A DNA stretch of 64,000 bases from Eutypella sp. D-1 (lineage: Eukaryota > Ascomycota > Sordariomycetes > Xylariales > Diatrypaceae), in assembly GCA_023313575.1 (NCBI GenBank), contig JAJTTP010000007.1, positions 1,116,001 to 1,180,000 on the forward strand, in the 5' to 3' direction. Positions 14,867 through 28,021 of this stretch are shown piece by piece. The notes under the pieces were generated by a model, which worked only from the letters and a program-made list of their open reading frames with translations, was not told the origin of the DNA and searched no databases. The stretch's first letter is position 1. The number at the start of each line of letters is the position of its first letter. Made by a program: the position numbers and the translations under genes.

Positions 14867-17800
14867 TTAGATGATGACGCCGTCGAGAGGCAACACTTTG
14901 GTCTTGTCCCCTAGGAACTCTGCTCTGTACTCCGCGATAGCCTTGGTGATGCGATCGAAGTCTTTGACTTTGTTGGCCTTAAGATCGTTAAGCACCTTTT
15001 TGAGGCCTTCAATGAAGCGAAGCTTTGATTCTCCGCTGAACATATCTGAGGAGCCGAGCTGCGTGATGATCTCGCCATCTATAAGGCATGATTTGGGCAG
15101 AGTCAGTTATCCAAGAGGGGGTTGCATCGCGGGAGCAAATAGAAATGGCGTTTCTGTTTCTCTTGGAGACTCACCCGGAACTACCATATTTTCAAAATGC
15201 TGGTACACACATGCCTTGCCATCGGGACACTGAGACCCGGCAAGAGCGTTTGGGCAAATTGCCTTGTTAGGATCGATCTTACAGCTATAGGTCATGGATT
15301 TTAGCCCCCCTGGTGTTCCTTCGAGAAACCTTGGGTGAAACCGATAAGCGCGGAAGTATTCAAGGGGGCTGTGGTAAGACAACACATCTCTGGCCGGCAG
15401 ATTATCCCCGTCCGCAGCCTGTTCAATGGTTAGCGAGTTATACTATCAAAGTGAGACAAGTACTACTTCTCCATTGACGTCTTCTGGACCGGGTTCGGTT
15501 GGCCGGACGTCGGTTTGAACGGGACTTGGCTCGGATGGATCTGTGTCAACAAGTTGCACATCCTGTTGGCTATTAGTGGTCGGAACGTTCCATTCTTCGG
15601 GTAAGCTAGGATATACATTTCGATCTTCAGGCAAGGCACCTTGGTTATCGGATATCTGGGCTAGCTGCGGCTCGTAGGATTCATCGTCACTATAAGATTC
15701 GGCGCTTGAGGTTTGCATCGAAATATCACTATCTCCCGAATCTTCGTTTTCCTGGTGATCACTAGGTGATTCCAACGTATCGGGCCCTCTGGTTTCAGCA
15801 ATGGGCTCGGCTCCAATAGGAAGCGTTGTAGAATCATCGGAGACACCATTGGCTGGCTGGTTGTTGGTCTCAGTTGCCGATCCCGGCTGCAACTCTGAAG
15901 TAGAAATCGGCTGGGCTGACCCGGGACGCTCATCTACGTGGATTGGCGACGTATCCATTTGGGTATCATCCGATATGACCTCCCGGCTCACAGTAGGAAC
16001 CACCTCATTGGGATTGGGAGTAGTGTCGCTAGGCTCTTGACCAGATTCTGACCGAGAATCGACGGCAAGCCGAGGTTCACCAGGACTCGGCTGTTGTTGT
16101 GCTTCATCTGCCGCAACTGTCCTCATGTTAGCTATGATCATCGAATCAGAGGATTGATCATCTGACACATACCGGCATTTTGGGCCTCAAGTGATTGGTT
16201 GCTCGATTCTATCGAATCTTCCTCTGCGACGGTGCCTAGTTCTTTCATCTCGTCGGCGAGCCTTTGCCTCTCGGCTTCGGCAGCTTGGAGGTCGAGCTCG
16301 AGCTGCGAGGCTTGCGACACAAGTTCCTTTAGCCTGTCGCGCTTCTCTTTCAGAGCAGCCTCGACAGCTGGAAGGTCGATGCTTGCAATCCTGTCGCGCC
16401 TTTCGAACCCTGGCTTTCTTTCTTCCTTTTTGGGGGTGAGAGCTTTAGGCAGTGCGACAGGCTCGGTAGCCGGTGATGGTTGGGTTGGTGGCGTTTGCGG
16501 TTCGTTGGATGTCTTGGCCGCCGACTTCTTCTTTGCCTCAGCCTCCGCGATTCTTCTTTTCATCTCCTCGATGCGCCCATGGAGAAGGTTGAGTTTGCCT
16601 GCCTTCTCCGGCGTCTGAACTGTCGATACTGGACTCGACCGCTGCTTCCGGCCGAGAGAATCAGACAGCGGGGGATGGGATGCTAGAGGTGTCTGATGGC
16701 CAGGAGGATTCGATGGAGTTGCTGACGTTGCCGGTCCGTCAGTGGGCGACCCAATCTCCATCTCAACATCGTCATCGTCACTAACATCGATGATCAATGT
16801 TTCCTGGGTCCGACTCCGTTTGAGTGCACTAGGATTAGGGGAATAGCCGTCGAAATCGGAGGCGACTGGTCTTTTCAGAACGCGAGGCTTGGCCTGTGTC
16901 GTTTGCAGAGTAGGCAATAACCCAGGAATTGCGCCATTCTTAGGAGTGGGCTGGGACTGCGCCTGCGCTTGAGCCTGCACTTGAGACGCAGTCTGGGGTT
17001 GGGGCTGCGCAGATACTGAACGCTGAGCCGGATCAGCCGCCTTGGAGGTTGGCTGAAAGGGGTCTGCAGACGAAGTGCGCTGTGGTTGACCTGCGTTGGC
17101 AGTAGACCCATTGGTCCTAACAGCTAGAGGTTCACTTGGTGTTGTTACTTTGACTTGGATTGGTGTTGCTGACTTCGTCTCGGCTCCTGCCGCAGCCTTT
17201 TGTTGCTCCTTCTTCCTGAGAGCGGCAAGTTTCTGATGAAGAATTGCATTGTTTTCGGCTCGAGTCTTAATCTTGCCTGGGGATGGGGTCGCAAGCGCAG
17301 AAGTGCTAACTGATGAAGGTACAGGCGGGACAGTTGTATTGATCTTGGTGGGGATAGCACCAGGACCTCCAGGAATCGATGACATGGCCGGCAATGATGA
17401 AGGGGGGGCAAACGACGTTGTAGACGATGGCGACGGGGTTGCAGCGGAAGACGGAGTGACTGTGGGCTTTTGTGCCTTCGCGGCCAGTTTTCGCGCAATC
17501 TTGTCCTTCCGCTCTTCAGCGGCTGTCTTGGCTGGCTTAGCCGTCATCTTTGCTTCATCTGAGCATTTATTCTTGTCGTTCGCTAAGCTGTTGTTAGGAT
17601 CCGACCTAGATGAGTCAGGTTTTGATGCATTAATTGTCGTTGATGCTTTGTCATTGACATTGGCATATGATTCGGACGGAAATGTTGCCCCGGTAGACGG
17701 CTTTGCAGGACCAGATGAAAGGGCTCGTTGTTCACTGGGTTTATCTGAAACTGATGTTGATTTGAGCGGCAGCGTCTCCAGTCCCAAATCACTAAACAGA

Positions 17801-18936
17801 GATTTAACTACGCTTTCATTAAATCCTTCATCAACATAATGTTGATACCGAATCTTCAAAGGCCATAGCCCCAGAATCGCCTCTTGCGCCTTTTTCTTCG
17901 CCTCCGAAACTGATTTGAAGGGCAAGTTAGGGTTAAAAACAGGCACAACTGGGTTGTTCGATGGCAATCTGGGCTGCCCGGGCGGTCCGGGCTGTCCTCG
18001 GTCACCTCTAGATGAGGATAATGAAGACGTGGATATGTCGCCATGTTTCGTACGTGCCGCATCCTTGGAAGACGTCATATTGTTCCCCGAGGCCTTTCGC
18101 TGAAGCTCACTAGGCGACAGATAAGGCGAGTATGAACCAGATCGCTCGCGTTGTGTAGCAGGTTGCCCATTCTCTTCGGGATTGTACTCATCATCAAGAG
18201 TAGGGACTGTCGCGGATGTGTCATCGACTGTGTTATCGACTGTGGGCGCATCTCGAGGAGACCGGGCATTGTATAAGGAGGATCCATCAGCATCACTAGC
18301 GCTGTCGATACGGTCCTGGGAGGGGGCAGCGGGGGTAGAAGCCTGGACAGGTAGAGTACGAGATGGTTGTTGGACTTTGGCTGAAACCTGAGGAATATCC
18401 CGGGGTTCCTGTGGCTCGTACAAATCTCTAAAATCTTCCTCACTCAACTCTCCTTCTTCCAATGAAGTATCGACAGACTGTTGTAGATGTGGAGGCGCAT
18501 GTCCTGTTGGATCACGAGTAGGCCGTTCGCGTGAGGGGCGATGGTCCTTATCATGCTGACCTGACTGGGGAGATGGGATTGCGTTGGCTTTAGGTGATGC
18601 GGTAGTGGCGGGCACTGTCGGTGGGGGTGCGGTATGCCATGAGGGGTTGATTTCGGGTCGATACGAGGGGGTCGGCAATGACGGCATACCGAAAGCAAGA
18701 CCTGGTATCCGATTCGCATTGTATTCAAATGAGGCGTTTGTCATGATCTGGTTTGCGGAACTGGGGAAGGGTTGCTGTTGTTGTTGTTGGTGTGACCCCA
18801 TATAGGGCGGTGGAGGTTGAATATTGGCATTTGGCTGATACTGGAAAGGTTGGTTGGGAAGCGGTGGTTGTTGATTTTGTGGTTGGCCTGGCAAATGGCC
18901 ATACATGGAGAAAGGGGGTAAAGGAGGCTGTGACAT
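14867..18936 (-). CDS. red1: Red1/ZFC3H1-type zinc-finger protein, four exons
   Basis: Exons on the minus strand are 18936-16173, 16116-15467 (or 15464; two in-frame donors 3 nt apart), 15418-15175 and 15078-14867. This gives about 1,289 aa and sums to a multiple of three. The N-terminus is Pro/Gln-rich and disordered. An EEGELSEED motif at about residue 160 recalls ZFC3H1. Charged helical, coiled-coil-like segments lie at about 800-910, and an acidic Ser-rich linker fills exon 2. Near the C-terminus, SPLEYFRAYRFHPRF precedes a CCCH finger with spacing C-x8-C-x5-C-x3-H (about residues 1193-1212), then a conserved QLGSSDMF...FIEGLKKVL tail. This is the putative zinc-finger family of S. pombe Red1 and human ZFC3H1. 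Those proteins link the Mtr4-type helicase to the nuclear exosome for RNA elimination. By family I infer a nuclear scaffold role. It is divergent from myosin II. Confidence 0.88.
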
Positions 18937-20577
18937 GTTGAGGTTGTAACTCTTATGTAGTCTACTTAGGTATGATCACAACGCTTGTCGCACAGAGGCG
19001 GTGGCGGAAGTGGCGGCGACAGCAGCGACAACAGCGACGGCAGCGCGTAGGACTTAATAGGAGTGTGAGTGTAAATGTGAGTGTGAATGTGAGTGTTGGA
19101 ATGAGCTTGTAAACACCACCAACATAGCGCTCGAATTTTTGGTGAGTTTAATAAAGGAGACCAGAATATAGCGATTGTCGCGTATGGTGGTGATGTGGGC
19201 AAGTCATCAAAGAATTATGAGAATGAACCTTTCAGTCCAATTTCAGTGGTGAAGAATATTACCTGGAGATGAATGAATATACCCTAGATAGGATAAGAAG
19301 TGAAGGGTAGAGAGATGGTAAATCTCTCTCTCTCTCCCCCCAAGGAATGTGTATAGTATTTCCAGGATCAAGATCGCAATCGGTATTTTCTTCTTTTCTC
19401 TTTCTTTCCTTCTTCTCTTCCTCTGTATAAGCCAGTAGTTTTCCTATTTACTTGTTGAAAATGAACAAATCAAGGAAGAACTGTAGAAGGTTGATCAGAA
19501 TGCAAAAAAAAAAAAAAAAAAAAAAAGAGAGATACGCAACTTGCCAAAGAAGAACAACGTAAGGATCGCGTGGAATTTGGAAGCCAGGTTTTTGTCGAGG
19601 AGGTGTGATAAAACTTACACTGTCACGCTGCTACTATGGAAGAACAAATATATGTAAGGTAGAGTTAGGAATTTTGAAGATCGCGAATGTGAGAACATGG
19701 ATTGGTGCTACATTAGCGCGAGTATATCCATAATAAATATCTACCTACGGCATTGTAAGGAAGGTACAATGGCGTATGTAAATGGCAGATTGCAGGTGGC
19801 AAGTGGCAGGTCTACCCGTGGAATTTGAATCTTCATTACGTAAGCTTGTGGCAGACTGTGGGCGGTACAATAGAATATTTTATTGATATTTTGGGTAAAG
19901 CTCAAATGAAGCCACAGACAGACAACTGGCAATCCATGGATGCACACTAGACCTGTTCAAGCCACCCAAGTACCTAGGTACATAACTATCTTCCAGGTTG
20001 CTATCAAGTTGCAGGGATAGGTAGGATCCTGGTGATGACATACATACAAGCTGCCAAGTCTGCGAAACCCCAATTTTTTGCACTAGGTTAGGTCCTTTTT
20101 GTTTACTTTACCGCTATCGTTGCTACGAGGCTTGAAGATGTTGTAAACAAATGGTGACAGCTGGAGAATTACTATTTTCCATGCATCACCAAAATCCTGT
20201 CCACGGGTCTAACTAATCCCCTTCACCCATAGTTATGCCATAAGACATACACCTCTTAACATAATAACGGCTGTGCCTGTTTTTTCATTACTGAGAAATT
20301 TCAATTGGATGAATTGTTCCTTGTTCTTTCATTTATCGTACATTTTTTTCCCAAGTCCTTGCAGCCGCAGTAGCAGCAGCATATACAGTCCAGTATTTCA
20401 TTTCAGCATCGCAGCATCTCATGTTCTTAACTAGCTACGATATCGGACCTCTCATGCTCTTTCCAAATCCTAAGTCGCTGTACGAAAGAGCAGGCCTAAG
20501 AGAGTCTTATATTCTTGTCTGAACATCAAGCTAGTCATCAAGAGCCATCGAGAGCCATCGAGACGGATGCGCTCACC
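18937..20577. promoter_or_regulatory. Divergent intergenic (bidirectional promoter) region of red1-like and myosin II
   Basis: The 1.64-kb spacer lies between two divergent start codons and must hold both promoters. It contains a 12-bp tandem repeat (19067-19102), a CT-rich tract near 19380-19430 and a run of about 24 A near 19504-19527. A short direct repeat AGAGCCATCG lies at 20541-20560, just before the myosin start. No gene is supported inside it. Confidence 0.6.
19067..19102. repeat. 12-bp tandem repeat, three units, in the red1-like leader
   Basis: Units GAGTGTAAATGT, GAGTGTGAATGT and GAGTGTTGGAAT follow one another at 12-nt spacing, about 130-165 nt upstream of the red1-like ATG. Read on the coding strand they are CACATT/CACTC-rich. 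The last unit is degenerate. Confidence 0.7.
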
Positions 20578-23500
20578 ATGTCTCAACGACGTAACCCTTT
20601 CGCTAGGATGGGGACCTCTCCCACACCCTCGCCCGGGCCTTCACCAGGTCCGACTGGATCGACTGGATCGGGTAGACCAAAATCTGCCCTATTTCCCTCA
20701 CAGCAGCAGCCCCTGTCTAACATAAACACGGGCCCTGTACATACCAGGACGCAATCCAGCGTATCTATCAATACTGCTCTCCATCCTACTACCAGCAACG
20801 GTCCGAGGCATCACCGTGATTCTTCCAGGAACGCTACTCCGAACTCCGCTACCTTCGCACCGTCTTTTATAAAAACTGAGGATCTGAGAAAGAGCATAGA
20901 TGTCGTCAAGGGAATCGAAGGAGAGAATGACTTCTCTGGGAAACGATATGTCTGGTTGCGGGATCCCCAAACTGCCTTCGTGAAGGGTTGGGTTGTAGAG
21001 GAGTTGGGAGAAGGTCGCATATTAGTCCAATGCGATGATGGCAGTGTAAGTCTAATGAGCATCTAGGGTTATATCCGCCTACTAATTACCACCTTCAGCA
21101 ACGCGAGGTCGACCAAGAAAGCGTGGATAAGGTCAACCCGGCCAAGTTCGACAAGGCCAACGACATGGCCGAGCTAACCCACCTAAACGAAGCCTCTGTC
21201 GTCCACAACTTGCACATGCGATACATGTCCGACCTGATTTATACATACTCCGGCCTTTTCTTGGTGACAGTGAATCCTTATTGTTCTCTGCCCATATACA
21301 CCAATGAATATATCAACATGTACAAGGGGAGGAATCGTGATGATACCAAGCCACACATATTTGCCATGGCCGATGAAGCCTTTCGAAACTTGGTCGACGA
21401 AGGTCAGAATCAGAGTATCCTGGTCACTGGTGAATCCGGTGCCGGAAAGACCGAAAATACGAAGAAGGTCATCCAATACCTTGCGGCCGTTGCCTACTCA
21501 GAGTCGTCCAACAAGGTCAGGGCACAACAGCACTCTACCCTTTCGCAACAGATTCTGCGGGCCAACCCCATCCTAGAAGCCTTTGGTAACGCCCAGACCG
21601 TGAGAAATAACAACTCGTCTCGGTTTGGAAAGTTCATACGGATCGAGTTCTCGCGGACCGGGGCTATCTCTGGCGCGTTTATCGACTGGTATCTGCTCGA
21701 GAAATCAAGAGTCGTCCGCATAAATTCCCAGGAGCGGAACTACCACATTTTCTATCAGCTCCTGAAGGGGGCAGACCGCCATATGCGACAAGAGTTCCTC
21801 CTCGAGGGTCTAGGAATCGACGACTTCGCGTATACTCGTGAGGGCCATGATTCGATCGCTGGCGTCTCTGACCGAGCTGAGTGGGATTCGCTGTTAGAAG
21901 CTTTCGGGGTCATGGGCTTCTCCGAGGAAGATCAGGAATCCATCTTGCGCACCGTTGCTGCAGTCCTTCATCTGGGCAATCTCACAGTGGTAAAGGAAAG
22001 CCGTATGGCTGACCAAGCGCGCCTCGCACCTGATGCAAAGGAAGTTGCCGCGAGGGTTTGCAAACTCCTTGGCATACCTCTTGAGCCTTTCCTGAAGGGT
22101 CTCTTGCATCCCAAGGTCAAGGCTGGCCGCGAATGGGTGGAGAGGGTTCAAACCCCTGAGCAAGTACGGTTAACTATTGATGCTCTCGCCAAGGGTATTT
22201 ACGAACGCGGGTTTGGGGACTTGGTGACCAGGATCAACCACCAACTCGATCGCACTGGAATGGGCATCGACGATTCTCACTTCATCGGTGTTCTCGATAT
22301 CGCTGGTTTCGAAATATTCGAGGAAAACAGTTTTGAGCAGCTCTGCATCAACTATACGAACGAGAAACTCCAGCAATTCTTCAATCACCACATGTTCGTA
22401 TTAGAGCAAGAGGAATATGCACGTGAACAGATTGAGTGGAAATTCATCGATTTTGGTCGTGACCTCCAGCCTACTATCGACCTGATCGAACTATCCAACC
22501 CCATCGGTATCTTCTCGTGTCTGGATGAAGACTGCGTTATGCCGAAAGCCACAGATAAGACCTTCACGGAAAAGCTGAACTCCTTGTGGGATAAGAAATC
22601 CAACAAGTATCGACCCTCGCGGCCTGGTCCGCGAGACGGGTTCATTCTCACCCATTATGCTGCTGATGTAGAATACTCTACAGATGGCTGGCTAGAAAAG
22701 AACAAAGATCCCCTAAATGACAATGTCACCCGTCTCCTGGCCGCCTCCAGCGACCCTCACATCGCCAACTTGTTCACTGACTGCGCCGACACCGAGGATG
22801 AGACACACGCGTTCCGAAGTCGAGTCAAGAAGGGCCTGTTCCGTACTGTCGCGCAGAGGCACAAGGAACAACTCTCCAGCTTGATGAATCAACTCCACGA
22901 CACGCACCCACATTTCGTTCGGTGTATTCTGCCCAACCATAAGAAGCGACCCAAGCAGTTCAATGGACTCCTTGTTCTTGATCAGCTAAGATGTAATGGT
23001 GTTCTTGAGGGTATCAGAATAGCACGAACCGGCTTTCCCAACCGACTCTCATTCGCAGAGTTCCGTCACCGATACGAAGTCCTCTGTCAGAATATGCCAA
23101 GGGGCTTCCTGGACGGACAAGCGGCTGCTTCCATAATGCTGGATAAATTCGGCCTTGATAAGTCCCTCTTTCGAGTCGGTCTCACGAAAGTATTTTTCCG
23201 AGCTGGTGTGCTCGCCGAATTGGAAGAGCAGCGCGATGCCCTGATCACGGAGATAATGTCTCGGTTCCAGTCGCTAGCACGTGGCTACATCCAGCGGCGA
23301 AACGCCTTCAAGAAACTGTATCGAACCGAGGCGACGCACGTCATCCAGCGCAATTTCAATGTGTATCTCGACCTCTGCGAGAACCCTTGGTGGCAACTTT
23401 TTATTAAAATGAAGCCATTATTGGGCGCTACGCGCACAGCCATCGAGGTGAAGAGGCGGGACGAAAGGATCAAGGAACTGAACGAGAAAATGCGGATAGA

Positions 23501-26500
23501 GAACGATAACCGCCACCGCCTGGAGGAGGAGAGGCGCAACTGCCATAATGAGTTGATGCGTACTCAGCAAATCCTCGAGAGCGAGCGGGCCTTGGCTCTT
23601 GACAAGGAAGAGATCTTCAAGCGCCTTCAGCAGCGTGAAGTTGAGCTCGAGGAGGAGCTCAAGGGCGCGATGGATGACCAGGAGAAGCTCGAAGACCAAC
23701 TCGACGATTTGCTGGAAGCCAAGAAGAGGGCCGAACATGAGGTCGACCGGTACCGAGCTCAACTTGAACAGGCTGCCGCCCTCATCGCTAGGCTCGAAGA
23801 GGAGAAGTCGTCATTGGATGCTCGGGCGACACAGCTTGAAACGGAGCTCCAGGAGCTGTCGCAAAAGCAGGCCGATAGAAGCGAGCAAGAGGCTGCCCTA
23901 GAAGGCGAGATTAAGATGCTTCAGAGCCAACTCTCTTTGAAGGACCGCAAAGTACGAGAGCTTGAGGGCAAGCTGTTGAAGATCGATCAGGATGCCCATG
24001 TCAACCTCGCTGCGACCCAGAAAGAATTACAAGTCGTTAAAGCCCGAGAGCAGCAGCTTGCAAGAGAAAACCACGACATCCACCAGCAGCTTTCCGAGCT
24101 TTCCAAGACGTCGACTGACTATGAAGATCTGGTGATGAAGAAGGAAAGCGAGCTCTCAGTCCTTCGCAGTGACAATAAAAGGTTCCAAGCCGAGCACCAG
24201 AGTTTGGAAGATCAGAGGATCTCCCTCAGTACTGAGAGGGACAAGACCGCCGAGCGACTGCGAGAAGTCCAGGCTGAGATGACAGCCATGAAATCTCAGC
24301 AAACCCAGCTTCAGCGAGAGGCCGAAGACGCCAAACAACTATTAGAAGCGAGGCTCACTGAGGATGTCGAAACGAACCAAAACCGCGAGCTCTTAGAGTC
24401 GCAGATCAAGGACTTGAAAGACCAGCTCTATAAGGTCCAAGTCGAGCTCAGCCGCGAACGCCAATCCCGGGACGACGTCGCTCTCCTTGCGGAACATAAG
24501 TTCCAGTCCTTGAAAGAGGAGCATGAGCAACTCAAGGAGCTGAAGATCGAGGTGGAGAAAGAGCTGTACCTGCAGCAAGACCGGTTGCGTCGCACTATCG
24601 AGGCACGCACGACTGCAGAGAGGGAACGAGACGAGGCTCGGGAAGAGATCAGGAAACTGCGAATCGCCAAGACGCAGGCCGAGGAAGCCCGTCTTAACGC
24701 CGAGGAGGCTGGTGAGCGGACCGCGACTCGTGCCGCTCGTGAGCGGGAAGCCAGTCTCCAGAAGGAGCTCGATGCGACACAAGAAAGGCTAACGTGGTTT
24801 GAGGGCGAATGTGATAAGCTCAACCACCAAATCGAAGACTTGAACAAGTTCATGATCGAGTCCGGCGAGTACGGGCTCAAGAACGACCAGGCAAAAGAGC
24901 GGCTTGAGAGGGAATTGGTCACCGTCAAGGGCCGTCTTACCGCCTCCGAGAACGACAACCGAGCACTCCTCAACAAACTACAACAAAAAGGCCTCGAGAT
25001 TGCTCGTTCGAGTTCAAGGGCTAGCGAGGCCTCGAGGGGCCAGATAGTCAGCTTGCAGCGTGAGAAGGCGAGAGTCGAAGAAGAGAACGCCAAGCTCAAC
25101 AAGCAACTCGGGGACTCCCAGATCACGGTGGCCGGGCTAGAGAAAAGGGTCGAGAAGCTACTACTCAATCTCGAAGACCTCAACCACGAGATCGCGCGTG
25201 AGGTTAAAGCTAGCCGAAATGCGGAAAAGGCTTCGTCCAACTTCACAGCCCAGCTCGCTGAAGTTAATCGTACCGTCGAATCTGAGCGACAGTTACGCCA
25301 GCAGGCTCAATCGACCGTGCGGGCAATGCAGGCTACCGTCGACTCTCGCAATACAGAACTCGAAGAGCTTCGCGCTCAGCTTCTCCGTGTCTTGAAGGCA
25401 GTTGATCCAGAGGTTAACATACCGAACCAGACTGACGGCACCCATGATAAGATCATGAGCAAGAACTTCGAGATGATCCGTAAGATCGAGGAGCTCCAAC
25501 AGAACCTGCGGATCCAGACCGCGGCACGGACCACTGCTGAAGCACAGGTGAGCGAGCTGCGCGCGTCCAGGTCAGACTCTCCAGTGCGACCGAAGTTGGA
25601 AGAGATCCACCCCAACGAGGCACCGTTCAACGGATCCCCCACCCGCAAGCGATCGGGGGTTAATGGAAGGCGTTACTCGAACGTTTCAACGCCCACTCGG
25701 CGACAACACACGCACGAGAACGACGTTGTGCCCGACTCTGGTAGATCAGACCGGACAGCCGACATTCTCAGCTTCAACAACCGCCAAGACCTCAAGACTG
25801 AAGTTGAAGAATTGCAGAACCAGCTCCAGTTGGCACAGATGCAGAACAAACACCTTCAGAGCCAGCTGGAGCGTTCCACTCCAGCCCAGGATACTGGCTT
25901 CGACGAGAGCCCAACCAGACGTCGGATGCAGAAACTCGAGATGGCTAATAGTAAGCTGCACGACCAACTCGACGACTCCGCCAAGAAGGTCTCGTTCTTG
26001 GAGAAGTCATTAAGGACGGGCGAGTTGTCACTGCGGGACATCCAAGCCAAGTCGCACGAAGAGATCCTCGACCTACTCAACAGCCAAGAGGACTCGCGAC
26101 GCTCTCTGCTACGTAGCCATAACGATGCCGTTTCTGAGCTGGCGGATGTCAAGGAGCACTTTGAGAAGATGCGTCATGAACGTGCGAGACTCGAGGTCGA
26201 GGTGCGAGATGCGAACTCGGATCTGCAGGAAATGACCCTGGCCCGGGAAGAGGAAGCCAACAGTCGCAGCCAGCTGCTGCAGGAGTATACCGATCTCCAG
26301 ATCCGACTAGATGCCGAGTCATCGAAGCTCGAAGACGTCACTTCCAGCCTCGAGATGTACAAGACGCGCGCGGATGAGTACTTCAGCAAGCTCGAGCAGG
26401 CCGAGATTGCCGTCCTTAAGGCCACTCGCGCGGAGCAGTTCGCGAAATCGCAGGCCAGAGAAGCGGAAGAGGCATACGCGGAGATCGTATCACAGCGGGC

Positions 26501-28021
26501 CAAGACGGACGGAAGGCTGGAGGACCTACAGCGCCAGAATCAGCGACTCGAGGAGAAGCTGGAGGATACCTCCACAGACCTTGAGGCAGCTCTACAAGCC
26601 AAGAAACGCTTGCAACACGAGCTCGAAGACTACAGGAACCAGAGGGCTATCGACCTTGAGGACAAGGAGTCAAGCATGGAGCAGACGCGCAAGAAGTATC
26701 AGGCAGAGTTTGCCACCCTCACTAAGGAGCTTGACTTGGCGCGGGAGGAGAAGCTCTTCAAGCAGACGGAAATTACGCGGCTGCGCGAGGAGTTGGATGA
26801 CCTACGCGCCAAGTGGGACGACGAGGTGCTCAACAGCACCACCTGGTCAAAGGAGAAGGCACGCCTCGAAAGCACCCTTGCTGATGTTGTTGCTTCGCGT
26901 GACGAAGCTAATGCCGCGCACAACGAAGCCCAAAGCAAGATCGTGTCCCTGCTCTCACAGGTGCGGACTCTCCGTACATCTGTCGACGATACCACCGCTG
27001 AGCGCGACTCGCTCATCCGGGAGAAGCGCAGCCTCGAGGCCCGACTACAGGAGGCAAAGGCCGGTCTCGAAGACCTCGCGAAGAGCGAGAGCCCCGCGCT
27101 GCGCAACGCCGCGAACACGGACCGGGAGATCCTCGAGCTCCGGTCCACCATCGCGCAGAAAGAAGACATCGCGACCGCGGCGGTGGAGAAGATGCGGCGC
27201 GCGGAAGCGCTCTCGAACGAGATGCAGAAGGAGCTCGTGGCCGAACGCGAGCTCGGCGCCGACCTGTCCAAGCAGAAGGCGGCTCTCGAGAAGAGCCTCA
27301 GCGAGGTCCAGGTCAAGCTTGTGGACCTTGAGACTAAAGGCTATTCTAGTGGAAGCCAAGATATCAAGTTCTTGCATAAACGCATTCAGGAAGTGAGTAC
27401 ATTCCTAAACTTGAAACCCCTTGAACAACCCTCTGGGAACATAATGAAACTAACGTTATCTCTCAATAGCTCGAATCACAGCTCGAGGCCCAGGAGTCAG
27501 AGCGCACGAAGTCGGCGCGGTCGGTGCGCAACGTTGACCGGACGGTCAAGGACCTGCAGACGCAGATCGAGCGTAAGGACAAGCAGGCGGCGCAGTCGGC
27601 GGAGGACGCGGCGCGCCTGCGGGACCGGGTGGAGAAACTGTTAGCGACGATCGACGAGCTGCAGGCGTCAGAGGGCGACCACCAACTGTCGGCGCGACGG
27701 GCGGAGCGGGAGCTGCGTGAGGAGCGCGATAAGGCACGCCGCCTTGAGCGAGAGCTCGAGGGCTGGAAGAACCTCCGCATGGAGAAGGGCGGCAGCGTCC
27801 GCATCGGCACCCCCAGCCTCGTCGACGGCGTCGCCGGCGGCAGACGCCTCAGCAACCTCCGCCACGGCAGCGTCAGCGGCAGCGTCGCCGGCAGGGACAG
27901 CCCCATCCCCGGCGCCGGCCCCGCCGATGACACCGCCAGCGTCAACGGCGCTACCGTCGAGATCCCCAAGCGCAAGACCAGCCTCTCGAGGCAGCCTAGC
28001 CTGACGAAGGGTTTCTTGTGA
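20578..28021 (+). CDS. myoB: Class II myosin heavy chain, three exons
   Basis: Exons are 20578-21045, 21099-27392 and 27470-28021 (7,314 nt, 2,437 aa), a normal size for filamentous-fungal myosin II. I took ATG 20578 (MSQRRNPFARM) because the open frame before it has no ATG. Residues 1-80 are Ser/Pro-rich and disordered. The motor domain runs from about 165 to 885, with P-loop GESGAGKT at about 267-274, a switch-I NNNSSRFGKF block and switch-II DIAGFEIFEENSFEQLCINY. The neck carries IQ-type sequence (FQSLARGYIQRR). The rest to about 2,300 is a long heptad coiled coil, broken near 1,520-1,580 by a Pro/Ser-rich hinge, and ends in a Gly/Ser/Ala-rich tail. The protein assembles with actin at septa and drives ring constriction. 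Another ATG 11 nt upstream in a different frame could affect initiation. Confidence 0.97.
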
